A stretch of 64,000 bases of DNA from assembly GCA_028023455.1 (NCBI GenBank), contig JAQFVV010012512.1, forward strand, positions 2,699,935 to 2,763,934, given 5' to 3'. The DNA is from Epiperipatus broadwayi. Lineage: Eukaryota; Onychophora; Udeonychophora; Euonychophora; Peripatidae. Positions 27,500 to 38,479 of this stretch are shown piece after piece (position 1 is the stretch's first letter; every line of letters begins with the position of its first letter). The notes beneath the pieces were generated by a model, which worked only from the letters and a program-made list of their open reading frames with translations, was not told the origin of the DNA and did no database searches. The position numbers and the translations under genes are program-made.

Positions 27500-27560
27500 A
27501 TTAAATGTCCTACACACATAAAGAGCGAGTAATATAATATATATATATACTTATATAAGT
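27465..27560. repeat. (AT)n tract with a duplicated flank
   Basis: 'ttaaatgtcctacacaca' occurs twice (about 27447 and 27501), flanking an AT microsatellite. This fits replication slippage. Confidence 0.8.
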
Positions 27561-27817
27561 GTTTTAACGGGTGTCCTTCCAGGTTCCTGATTTCTACTTT
27601 TCTTTTTTTTTCCATTCTCCTTGACCGATTTATAAGAGCATATAAGTCCTTGTAGTAAAAGTTCTTTTGATAGTTTGGTTCCTCTGGCATTATATATACA
27701 ATTTGTATATTGTTGAAAGAGTTCCTCAATTTTAAGTTTATGCATATTAAATTTAAATAGCATTCGTTTAACTTTTTCACAATATAGGTCTGTTGATTTT
27801 TGATTGTCCTTTTCCAT
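27551..27817 (-). CDS. Hypothetical 88-residue frame, possible exon
   Basis: This frame encodes an 88-residue lysine/glutamate-rich, probably helical peptide with mixed composition ('MEKDNQKSTDLYCEKVKRML' start, 'SYKSVKENGKKKKSRNQ' near the end). It is less biased than the other chance frames and has an ATG in a purine-rich context. I do not recognise the family. An overlapping 120-codon frame in another register (27828-27466) ends in repeated isoleucine-tyrosine from the AT tract and is likely spurious. Without a neighbour, a splice site I can trust or a paralogue in the window, this may be a chance frame or a decayed transposon exon. Confidence 0.2.
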   Translation of the reverse strand: MEKDNQKSTDLYCEKVKRMLFKFNMHKLKIEELFQQYTNCIYNARGTKLSKELLLQGLICSYKSVKENGKKKKSRNQEPGRTPVKTLI

Positions 27818-27829
27818 TTTGAATTCATT

Positions 27830-30139
27830 TTATATATTTAAATTGACTTGCATATCCATCAAACTTTTGGATTTTAAATTTTACTATTTGCATATATATA
27901 AACGATATTAAACTCAAATTTTAACTTCTGTGGTTTAAATTTTTATTACCATCTATTGACTGGCTGACTTCTGGAGGTTACAGATGTGTGTGCCCACTTA
28001 AAATTTATTCACTATACATTGTCTTCTCTTAAGACAATGTTAGATTTAGCCAAATTATTCTGAAGAGACAAAAAGTAACAATAAAAATGATTTTTAAATT
28101 CTATAACACAGCCTTCTTTAAGTCAATGAAAGAAAACTGCCCCAGATAAGAAAGTTTAAAACCAAAAAAGCTCCTCCCCTTCTGTTAATACCACTTTTAT
28201 AGAGAAAATCCATCTGTTCATTATCTTTATAATCGATTTGTTCCCCTTTCTCTATTAATTTTAATCTTTTCGCTCCTTAAGAAAAAACAGGCCTAAATTC
28301 CTTATCTGTATTTTAAACAGACACAATTAATCCTACAATTTAACAGCTATAATTGCCAATTAATTTTTAACATTTGACAGACCATTCATGTTAATGGTCT
28401 AAATTAATAGTCCACTTAAATTCCTTAGTGAAAATTGGCATTATTTAAAAGCCTCTGATAATTGACTAACTAAGATAACACTTGAAACTTATACTAAAAG
28501 TAAATAACAGAACAGTAATCTTACTTTTTCCATTTAATAGTGAAACAAAATATATATTGCAACTGTTTCAAACTCAGACTTTGAATTAAATTTGGCTGTT
28601 AATATTAAACTTATTAAAATGATTTAACTTCTTATTTAAAGATTGCTTTACAACATGATAAGAAAGATTATTGATTGTGAATTTTACAATCAAAATCTAT
28701 AATCAGATTATATCCACACACACATTGCAGGTATATAATTTTTTAATTACCCTTTAATGCTTTACTCCTTAATTATAATCCTTAATTATTATAACTATAT
28801 TATTATTATTTACTTTCATGAACTGTTTCTTTATAACTCATTATAAAACAATTTTCACTCATCATCACTATCTAATGTAGTTTTTAACAGTCACACATCT
28901 CCCTTTTCTCAGTCAACCTATCAACAAATATATAAATCTTGCTTTTCTAATATTTTCTTAATATTAACTTGACCCATAAATAAAACTAAAATAATCCTCT
29001 GGTTATAAACACATTAACAATAAATTTTTAGGTTGCTTACTAAGTCAAAGATATGCAATCCCTTATCAATATGGGTTCAAACTCAGTCTTTGCTAAAATC
29101 TTTTCTTATTAAAGGAAAAAAAATACATACATTATGAGGAAAATTTGGATGGAACCTTCTCTTTCATAGCTAACCTAAAAAGATGGAGCCTTGGACGCAT
29201 CCAAGGGTTACAATATATATATATCAGAAATCATTTCAAGAATTATTTTAGGGCTCGATTATCAGGCTCATTTCATTAAAGTTCATACAGTTTGTGTGCA
29301 CTCCTCTCTCAGTAGCATAAATTGATCGCTGTTGATCACTATTGCTGTTGTGTAGCATGTGGTAGACAATTCTGCCTTGATGGACTGATTTTCTCCCATT
29401 CTTCTTTTAAACATTCCATGTTGAATGAAATAAGTATGTCAGAAGCTATAAATGTAAAGATATGGCTATATACAAAAATCAATCACACTAGCAAGACCAC
29501 ATTGTGCTGGCTCCTTATATACTAACTTTAAATTCAGATACAGTTTGAAATCAAAAGAAATATTTTTTAAATGTGATAAAATGCACTTGTTATAGTGTCT
29601 ATCACATTAGCTATATAAATGCATATTTTACAGGTTTCTTTAGAAGTTTGAAAGGATTTCTTTAAAATTTACTGACTGCTTAGTTTTATCTGCATAATTT
29701 GTTTATCTACAAAGTCTTTGGTTTGTTTCTTTAAATCCTGTTACATGATTTGTTTTACTACATTAAATAAAAATAAAAGATTTCAAAACTGACAGATTCC
29801 ATATTGAACAAAAACACTTGCTTTTTTTAAAAAAATAATGTTGACTTTCCATAGCAACCTTATTCTCCATGCAGCTATTGTTGTGCTTATTTATCACTAT
29901 TATCGATTCCTGAAGTTAAATTATGCTTTATTACTTCATTCTTATTTGGGTAGTTTAATGTAGCTCTTGACCTTTGTTCGTTACCATGATTAGTTTGTCA
30001 TTGTTTAAGTCACTATTTAGTGTTTGCAAATGATGTAAACATATAACACGAAATAACTGACATCACACATATATGTTTGTACATATTTTTTAGTAATTAT
30101 TTTAAATAATTTAATAATTAGTATCCAATTTACTTCACG

Positions 30140-30172
<33 letters not shown>

Positions 30173-30380
30173 TCAGTAGGGTAATATACGGTTTCAAATT
30201 CAATTATGTAACAACTATTTGAATTATGTCTATATACCGATTCATATTTATTTCTTCAAACATTGTAAACAATATATTATCAACATTTTCTTTTTAATTC
30301 TATCAGATATAAATTCTGAACAAAGGTTTGTTCAACATTGCTGATGGCTAAGATCATTGTGAGTGTGATTTTAAGCTACC
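27830..30380. other. AT-rich spacer, nothing recognised
   Basis: Contains (AT)n(GT)n at about 30139-30173 and short hairpins such as 'acattgtct...agacaatgt' at 28016-28042. No coding domain was found. Confidence 0.45.
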
Positions 30381-30384
30381 CTCA

Positions 30385-30475
30385 CAGTATATTAGCATAG
30401 CTTCCTTTATTTTCCTTTTGTTGTTATTTTTTCAATTTGCAATATTTTTACATTATTATAATTGAAGTACTAATA
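30385..30475 (-). pseudogene. Penelope-like fragment, inverted part
   Basis: Reverse complement of 13185-13260, the stretch coding for the C-terminal 'NVKNIAN...KEAML' part of the Penelope-like protein. It directly abuts a plus-strand fragment of the next part of the same element. Confidence 0.65.
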
Positions 30476-30479
30476 GAAA

Positions 30480-30690
30480 CACAACTTAATTATGAGGCAA
30501 GCAGCAAACTTTAAAATCACAGAATTGTGGGAAGGTTAGCCTTTCAAAGTGTTAGTTGACAAAGACTACAACGATAATAAAAAGCATTCCTAAATGGATA
30601 AAAAAATTTAAGTTATACTTTATTATGTATATCTGATTACTTTATTTATAAATATTCGGTTATATATATATATATATGTGTGTGTGTGTT
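30480..30690 (+). pseudogene. Penelope-like C-terminus and 3' tail
   Basis: In direct orientation this segment matches 13265-13480. It includes a decayed C-terminal peptide 'KHNLIMRQAANFKITEL' (compare 'KHDLINREAANVKLTEL' at 13.3 kb) and the shared 3' tail with 'taaatggataaaa'. It ends in a TA/TG microsatellite (30661-30690). Together with 30385-30475 it makes another inverted Penelope junction, about 1.4 kb upstream of the ribozyme array. Confidence 0.65.
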
Positions 30691-32269
30691 TTGAACACAT
30701 ACATAGCATTAGCCATAATAAAAGCTAAACAAGATGATATTGACTATTCTCCAGAAAACTATATGATCAATTTAAATTATTTCAGAGCCTTATACAAGTG
30801 AATTAAGAATACATTTGAGGATTAAAAAATTCTAGGAATTGTTTGTTGCTTGTAGAAAGTCTCTATTTAGCAACAACAATTATTTAACAACTGGCTTCAT
30901 TGGGATATGACTATGCAAAGCTATTTGTGAATTCATCAAATTCAAAAACGATATGAATCTGATTTTTTTTTAAAAAAGAGAGAATGAAAAAGATATGCCG
31001 AATTAATATCTGAAAAATATAAGACTGTACAATAGTGTGTCCTGATGCTACTCACATTGCTTGTATCAACCTATCTTTGAGAATCCTCCTATTCTAAAAT
31101 AAAACATGCAAGAAAATATTAAATATAGCACGTAGTAATTGTATGGAATCAAAAGTTGTTTCAACATCAAAAATCACATTAGAAAATAAGTACTTGGACC
31201 CATCGTACTTTGAGATATATAGCGTACAATGTTGCAGCTTGCATTAGGCTCTCTGAAAATAGAAAACATATATATGTGACCTAAGAAAAAAAAAGATTGA
31301 GTATGTTTGATCTAAATAATCATATTACCCATAACTTCCATGATTGCTCAAAAATATAGTATGATCGCCTATATGAGTAAATAATAGATTAGAGATATGT
31401 GAAATTATTGTTTATATGATTTCTATTGATATTCTAACTTCAATGACAATTGTCTATAATTACCAATAGTTTGTATATTAATCTGAATATTTAAGAGTGC
31501 AACTAATTTTATAAAAACTGAACTGCTATGTGAAACTAAATTATTATTAATTTTTGTTGCTATTATTATTACTACTATTTCATAGGATAGCTGAGGAAAT
31601 GTCAACAGATATAAACAAGTTTTTGCGTAGTTGAATATATATGCTTGAGGAATATTTTGCTTATATTATATAAATGATTAAAACATTGAAAATTTTTAGA
31701 TTGTAACCATTTGTTGAACTCATAAAACAAAAGCGGGAGAACATTCTATGTGTAGCAAAATTGCCAAAAAGAAAACGCTCACAGAACAAAAGCTTAGACA
31801 TTGGTAAAATTGTGTATTTTCCCTTATTTAAAGAATAATATTGTATTTTAATTTTAAAGATTTACAATAACAATACATTTAGCGATCCGAAAGAAGGAAT
31901 ACACGTCTAGTGTAAAAATTTCACGGTACTTTGAGAATATGCGCCCATAAAGAATACTGTGAATTAAGGTGACTACGAATAAATAATAAGTATAGATTAA
32001 AGTAATTGTACCTATACTGTCTGGTGTTAAAAATCCATTTAGAGAATTAATATGAGAATCCCATTTAGTTTATGACTACCTACAATAAGGCTATGCATAG
32101 GAATATATATATATAATAAAAAGTCAGATGTCACATGACATATATATAGCTTGCACTTACAAATATGTAAAATTAAAACCATGCTAATTAGCTCTAAACA
32201 AGCTTTTTTTTTTATTTATGATAAATGCTACTACAAGAGAAGGCATTCAAATCATTTTTATCTTGGATT

Positions 32270-32325
32270 GTCCCCATTCAAAGACCGATTTCGACCTATG
32301 GGTCTCTTCAGTGAGGAGTTGGGAC
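32270..32325 (-). ncRNA. Type I hammerhead ribozyme, copy a (intact core, weak stem I)
   Basis: Read on the minus strand: core CTGAAGA (consensus CUGANGA), stem II GACC/GGTC with loop CATA, then GAAA, a minimal palindromic stem III ATCGGT, and C17 as cleavage nucleotide. The outer part of stem I (GTCCC/GGGGAC) pairs. The inner part (TCCTCA with TTTGAA) has three mismatches, so activity may be reduced. Confidence 0.8.
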
Positions 32326-32696
32326 ATTACATTCAAAAAACCAACTCAAGCAAAGCATTTATCTAAAAGTTAATTGTTAGAAGAAGATCTGAAACTTTTA
32401 GACATCTACATGTCTTTAAAGTCAGTTCTCCAACTGAAAAAATCATATGGGCCTGAACTTCATTCAGATACTCCATATATTAGTAGGCTTAGCCATTATT
32501 TAATTTAGCCAAAGCCCCAACAGCAAAATAATAATAGTAATAATAAAAAGTCAGATGTCACATGACTTATATATAGCTTGCACTTACAAATATGTAAAAT
32601 TAAGAGCATGCTAATTAGCTCTAAACAAGCTTTTTTATTTATTTATGATAAATGCTATTACAAGAGAAGGCATTCAAATCATTTTTATCTTGGATT

Positions 32697-32752
32697 GTCC
32701 CCATCCCCAGACCAGTTTTGACCTATGGGTCTCTTCAGTGAGGAGTTGGGAC
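32697..32752 (-). ncRNA. Type I hammerhead ribozyme, copy b (G12 mutated)
   Basis: Same architecture on the minus strand. Stem I is better paired than in copy a (TCCTCA with TGGGGA, plus GTCCC/GGGGAC). However, the strand after stem II reads AAAA in place of GAAA, replacing the catalytic G12. Predicted inactive. Confidence 0.8.
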
Positions 32753-33027
32753 ATTAGATTCAAAAAACCAACTCAAGCAAAGCATTTATCTAAAAGTTAA
32801 TTGTTAGAAAAAGATCTGAAACTTTTAGACATCTACATGTCTTAAAATAAGCTCTCCAACTGAAAAAATCTTATGGGCCTGAACTTCATTCAGATACTCC
32901 ATATATTAGTAGGCTTAGCCATTTAATTTAGCCAAAGCCCCAACAGCAAAATAATAATAGTAATAATAAAAAGTCAGATGTCATATGACTTATATATAGC
33001 TTGCACTTACAAATATGTAAAATTAAT

Positions 33028-33083
33028 GTCCCAACTCCTCACTGAAGAGACCCATAGGTCGAAACCGGTCTGGAGATGAGGAC
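33028..33083 (+). ncRNA. Type I hammerhead ribozyme, copy c (intact core)
   Basis: On the plus strand: CTGAAGA at 33042-33048; stem II 33049-33052 with 33057-33060 and loop CATA; GAAA at 33061-33064; stem III palindrome from A33064 to T33069; C17 at 33070. Stem I pairs 33035-33040 (TCCTCA) with 33071-33076 (TGGAGA, one mismatch) and GTCC 33028-33031 with GGAC 33080-33083. An internal loop (CAAC / TGA) sits between the two halves, where type I tertiary contacts usually form. All core positions are intact. The ACCGGT stem III is self-complementary, as in dimeric (double) hammerheads. Confidence 0.9.
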
Positions 33084-33176
33084 AATCCAAGATAAAAATG
33101 ATTTGAATGCCTTCTCTTGTAGTAGCATTTATCATAAATAAATAAAAAAGCTTGTTTAGAGCTAATTAGCATGCTC

Positions 33177-33216
<40 letters not shown>

Positions 33217-34312
33217 ACCATAAAAATAGTGTCACTATTGTAAAGAGTTCTGAATGTATATACCAGCAGATAAGACAAAATAAGGCATTATTAGAACCAA
33301 ACTGCCATGTCAGCTTACGTTTTCCATGCGTCCATAGATTATTGCAGCCCATAGTTGCGTTAATTATTTGTTCATGGTTAACAATAGTAAGAGCGAGTGT
33401 TGTGGCTATATTTATATAACTTCATCCACATATATGTATGTGGGTGTTTGTGAATATGTAATATTTATATATTCTCGTGAAATAACATCTTTTCTCAAAT
33501 GTGAATAATTTAGTATACCCTATACCCACGCCTCAGGCACACGACATGAATGCAGGCAATCATGATGTTGCTAATTGTCCACATAGCTCGAAATTTTATA
33601 CCCCAGACCATGTCATGCTTCGGCTTGGCTAAACGTAATGTTTACCAAATATGCTTTACTTAAACCATTACTTTTTACTTTAATACTGATTTAAAACATT
33701 CTAATTAAACGCTTATTTTACTAATTCAATTAAAGTATACCATTTGATAAAATTTTGATTTTTCACTTAATTTTAATGGCTATAAATATTTAACACATAT
33801 ACCTTTATAAGCATTAGATACCACCAAACACATTTGCTTTTAGTTTTAATGTTATTGTAATCGTCAATTCTGGCATTACATTAAATATTTAACTAAAATT
33901 TAATCGATTCTCATTGTTTTTTAATATTGCATAAAAGTAGAATTCCCAATTTCAAATGTAGTATCACCATTCATGTATATGAGATGTAAAAAACTTAAAA
34001 CACGCAAGTTTAAGGCCTTTGACAGGTGGCCTACAGAAAACCATTATTGATAAAATACTTTAAATTATGTTATTAAGCAAGATCTCGGCAATTAATACAA
34101 ACAATTAGTTGATTTAAAATATCCATGATGCAGATATATACAAAACGTACCTTCTGTAACTTTTATTACAATTAAAATTGAGAAAAGAGAATTTGATAAG
34201 GAAAACTGTAATATTAAGAAAATGATGAGGGTTTTCTTTAGAAAAATAAAGTAGTCTTTTCTCATTGCCACATTTTAAATCTAATGCCTACACGAATAAT
34301 ATATATATATAT

Positions 34313-36417
34313 TGTAACGATATATAAATATGTTGTTACATTAATTTAAAATAAAAACTTAAAAGTTCGCAAATAAAAGGAAAAAACTAAACGCTAAAAT
34401 TAAAATGTTTGTTAAATATATATATATATATTCGCACAGATGCTAAACTTTAAAAATATTTTTTTCATAAACAAAAAAAAAAAAGTATTTGAACGTATTT
34501 TTTTTAATAAAAAAATACAAGATTGAAATATAAAAATATTTTAATAAAAAAATAACGTAAGTTAAAATAAAAACAGGTATTAATTAATTCCTGTAATCTG
34601 TAAATGGAAATGATTGTTTATTAATTATCTAAAAGCTGTTTAATTAAAAAGTCAGATGAAAAGTTAGATAAGAGAAGAAAGAGATTTTAGCTTGACCAAT
34701 GGAAGCAAATAAAGACCCGGACCATAACGAAAAAACAGAACAGTGACGTTTTTGTTCATGGAATCCATAGGAGGACTATAAAAAGAAAAAATATTGAGTT
34801 CCAGTCAGTTTTTCCAACTTGATTTGATGAAAACAGTAAGACGCACTTGCCGTTCTCTCTCATTTTTTTTTGTTGTAAAAAAATATAAAATGAAAAGACT
34901 GTGATACCAGAACAGAACCAGCTAATGCTACCTCCAAAATATCAGACCGGTCTTCCAGGAAAGTCTCCGTGGAAATTGCCAACAAGAACCTGGACTCTTC
35001 TACCATAAGCTATGTGAAATGAACAATTATTAAAATCAATTAAGAATTTTCGTCAAGTTTTATAAATTAATAAACAAGCCAACTTAAATGTTAAAACGGA
35101 CTCTTATCTGACTTTTGTAAGTTTTTAAATCAAATTAATAATGTTTAATTTTATATGTTTTCCGATTGATAAAAATCATTTCCATTTTTTTTTCTTTCTT
35201 ATTGTATAAATTGTTTATTGTTTAAATTTTAAATGATGAAATTTAGGTTGGGTATAGACATTGCATAGATTCGTTAGCGGTTGATAATGTTGTGGTTTTC
35301 ACATTCGATTAGAATATATGTCAACGATATCACTGCAAGCATCTTACGATGAATGCTAATGGGATTTGTATATTCCCTATGCAAGTGACGTTTATCGATG
35401 ACTTTGTATTTTGATCGGTTGTGTTTAATTTGGAATGTTTTTGACCGTGGAATCTGTGCAGCTGATCTGTACTCAACATTTTAAAACAAATTTTATAAAA
35501 TGCATTTGTGCGAATGTATTTAAATGTTAAATTTAAATCGGGCATGAATGGCTATATGGTTTTGTAAAGTTATATTAAGGGAGGGTAATCTTAGGTTATT
35601 CATTTCGTAGTTGAATTGGTTCAATGGATTGCATATATTTGTGTAATTAGTAGATGTAGTATGAGGTCCGCTACGGGAAGGATTATAGATATACACCACA
35701 CACCCTCTGTTTGCCTATGGATGGGTTTGTAAGTCGGCAGAAGACCGCAGTCCATTCCTATGGAGTTTTTTGTTTATTGTTCTACTTGCCAACAGAGGTC
35801 ACATTCTTGTTGGTGGAGAGTCAATGTCTTCTCTATTTCTACTTATTGTTCAGATGTACGTTTCCTGACAGTATAGTATTTTGTGTTGTCGTATCATGCT
35901 ACATTTAATACATGAATGTATCAGATGGATTGGCGCCAGTTTGGTTGCGAAATTTGTTGCCTAAGGTTAAATCAGGGAAGAATATTTTCTTTTCAAATGC
36001 AGATCTATGTAGTCTATTCATACTTGACTATCTAAATAAAATATTAAACTCATTGAAACTTAGTTAAATGTAAAATTAAAAGTTAATATAAAAATCTAAA
36101 ATGTTAAACTTATTCCTCAAAATTTAAATGTTATTTTATATGTGCGTAAATAAATATTTTTATGTGTTAATTTCTGGCAGTGGCTTTTATTCTTTTATAT
36201 TTAAGATATAAAATTTATAGATTTTTATCTCTGCGTCTCTGCTGAGCTAGTGACTTGGGCTAACGATCGGAATATTTAAATAAAGTGGAATCTTAACAGC
36301 GCGTATCTGCCTACTTTATAAATTTTTCTAGGCTCAAATGCCTAGATGGCGCCCTGGTAGTTGCAGATATTGTTTTTGCAGTTAGATTCGATCTTCACTT
36401 TCATTTCGATCGTTATA
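34313..36417 (+). repeat. Left LTR (2105 bp)
   Basis: Nearly identical to the right LTR once the insertion in the latter is removed. Carries a TATA box and initiator (34777-34810) and AATAAA-type signals near 36283. A short frame at 35711-35908 recurs in the right LTR only because the LTRs are copies; it is not supported as a gene. Confidence 0.85.
34777..34810 (+). promoter_or_regulatory. LTR core promoter (TATA plus initiator)
   Basis: TATAAAAAG at 34777 is followed by TCAGTT at 34805-34810, placing the putative start A 30 bp downstream of the TATA, the usual spacing. A TGACGTTT motif lies upstream near 34743. The same arrangement recurs in the right LTR (TATA at 37567, TCAGTT at 37595). 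Confidence 0.6.
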
Positions 36418-36419
36418 AT

Positions 36420-36438
36420 TGGCGGCCAATGTGGGGCC
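36420..36438 (+). promoter_or_regulatory. Primer-binding site of the LTR element
   Basis: TGGCGGCCAATGTGGGGCC begins 2 nt after the LTR end, starting with the TGG that pairs to a tRNA CCA tail. It fixes the element on the plus strand. I cannot name the tRNA with certainty. Confidence 0.7.
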
Positions 36439-37107
36439 TTACCTCAGAGATTGACCCTGAGAAGGGGAATTGATGATGATGAAATTTTCTGTCTTTAATA
36501 AATCACGAGTGCCCTGAGAATTTTAAAAGTAAATCATGCCAGTAAGATTTTTCTTTAAAAATGAGTATATATATTTGTATATTAACGCAATGTTATAGTC
36601 CGATATTAATAAACCATGAGTCTCTTGAAAATGAAGCCCGTAATAATTTTTCTGAAATGAGTATAGATATATGTTTTGTATTAACGTAAAGTTATAGTTT
36701 AAATTTTGTGTAAAAAGGTACTGCCAGTAAGAAAAATTGCGCATATGTAAAGAGAAATACGAGGAATAAAAAGGAATAAATAAAACATAATTAATAAATA
36801 TAAATCATAATTTTTTTTAAAAAAAGTCTTGTTTAAAATCTAATCATTTAACTTGCCTAAATAATACTTAAAGGTAGGAGAAATGAAACTTGGAAGGGAG
36901 GGGGCATAAATTTGGCTGGTAATGGGGAATCAACAGTCAATTTTTTTTAATCATTATATTTGTGTGTAATTACTGTTTTGTCTTGTAAAAAAAGTTTGTC
37001 CTTTTGAAATTTTCATATATATTCAATTTGTGTAATGTAATTACTAACACTAAGTAAAGTCTTTTTTTTTTTTAATGTTTTTTGTTTTTTGAGGAAGTTT
37101 ACTGATA
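36439..37107 (+). other. Internal region of the LTR element, non-coding
   Basis: About 670 bp without a gene. It contains an imperfect ~130-bp duplication ('tgccagtaagat...aatgagtata' near 36536 and again near 36655-36730) and a purine-rich patch ('cttggaagggagggggca', 36890-36907). The expected polypurine tract just before the right LTR is weak ('gaggaag', 37091-37097). Confidence 0.6.
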
Positions 37108-38479
37108 TGTAACGATATATAAATATGTCGTTACATTAATTTAAAATAAAAACTTAAAAGTTCACAAATAAAAGGAAAAAACTAAACGCTAAAATTAAAA
37201 TGTTTGTTAAACATATATATATATTCGCACAGATGCTAAACTTTAAAAATATTTTTTTCATAAACAAAAAAAAAAAGTATTTGAACGTATTTTTTTTAAT
37301 AAAAAAATACAAGATTGAAATATAAAAATATTTTAATAAAAAAATAACGTAAGTTAAAATAAAAACAGGTATTAATTAATTCCTGTAATCTGTAAATGGA
37401 AATGATTGTTTATTAATTATCTAAAAGCTGTTTAATTAAAAAGTCAGATGAAAAGTTAGATAAGAGAAGAAAGATTTTAGCTTGACCAATGGAAGCAAAT
37501 AAAGGCCCGGACCATAACGAAAAAACAGAACAGTGACGTTTTTGTTCATGGAATCCATAGGAGGACTATAAAAAGAAAAAATATTGAGTTCCAGTCAGTT
37601 TTTCCAACTTGATTTGATGAAAACGGTAAGACGCACTTGCCGTTCTCTCTCATTTTTTTTTGTTGTAAAAAAAATATAAAATGAAAAGACTGTGATACCA
37701 GAACAGAACCAGCTAATGCTACCTCCAAAATATCAGACCAGTCTTCCAAGAAAGTCTCCGTGGGAACTGCCAACAGGAACCTGGACTCTTCTACCATAAG
37801 CTATGTGAAATGAACAATTATTAAAATCAATTAAGAATTTTCGTCAAGTTTTATAAATTAATAAACAAGCCAACTTAAATGTTAAAATGGACTCTTATCT
37901 GACTTTTGTAAGTTTTTAAATCAAATTAATAATGTTTAATTTTATATGTTTTCCGATTGATAAAAATCATTTCCATTTTTTTTTCTTTCTTATTGTATAA
38001 ATTGTTTATTGTTTAAATTTTAAATGATGAAATTTAGGTTGGGTATAGACGTTGCATAGATTCGTTAGCGGTTGATAATGTTGTGGTTTTCACATTCGAT
38101 TAGAATATATGTCAACGATATCACTGCAAGCATCTTACGATGAATGCTAATGGGATTTGTATATTCCCTATGCAAGTGACGTTTATCGATGACGTTGTAT
38201 TTTGATCGTTTGTGTTTAATTTGGAATGTTTTTGACCGTGGAATCTGTGCAGCTGATCTGTACTCAACATTTTAAAACAAATTTTATAAAATGCATTTGT
38301 GCGAACGTATTTAAATGTTAAATTTAAGTCGGGCGTGAATGGCTATATGGTTTTGTAAAGTTATATTAAGGGAGGGTAATCTTAGGTTATTCATTTCATA
38401 GTTGAATTGGTTCAATGGATTGGATATATTTGTGTAATTAGTAGATGTAATATGAGGTCCGCTATGGGCAGGATTATAG
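37108..38479 (+). repeat. Right LTR, first part
   Basis: Matches 34313-35688 of the left LTR. It is interrupted after ATAG at 38476-38479 by an inverted solo LTR. Confidence 0.85.

Larger units (their letters stand above)
32115..33181. mobile_element. Metazoan retrozyme: tandem hammerhead-ribozyme repeat array
   Basis: Two direct units (about 32115-32540 and 32541-32968) and a third, rearranged partial unit (32969-33181). The predicted cleavage points of the first two lie 427 bp apart (32283 and 32710 on the minus strand). Units share 'aaaaagtcagatgtca' starts, 'gctctaaacaagct', the ribozyme, and 'taggcttagcca' near the end. They have no open frame. Non-coding tandem repeats of a few hundred bp, each with a type I hammerhead, define metazoan retrozymes, which are thought to spread through self-cleaved circular RNA copied by an RT supplied in trans. 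The paralogue near 8010 lacks the array, so it is an insertion. Confidence 0.85.

Noticed and set aside
27466-27828. 120-codon minus frame
   Set aside because: Its C-terminus is translated from the AT microsatellite, and it overlaps the slightly better 88-codon frame in another register.
35711-35908. Frame repeated at 40568-40807, seemingly a conserved small protein
   Set aside because: The repetition is explained by the two LTR copies; it is cysteine- and phenylalanine-rich without known motifs, and the diverged solo LTR does not keep it.
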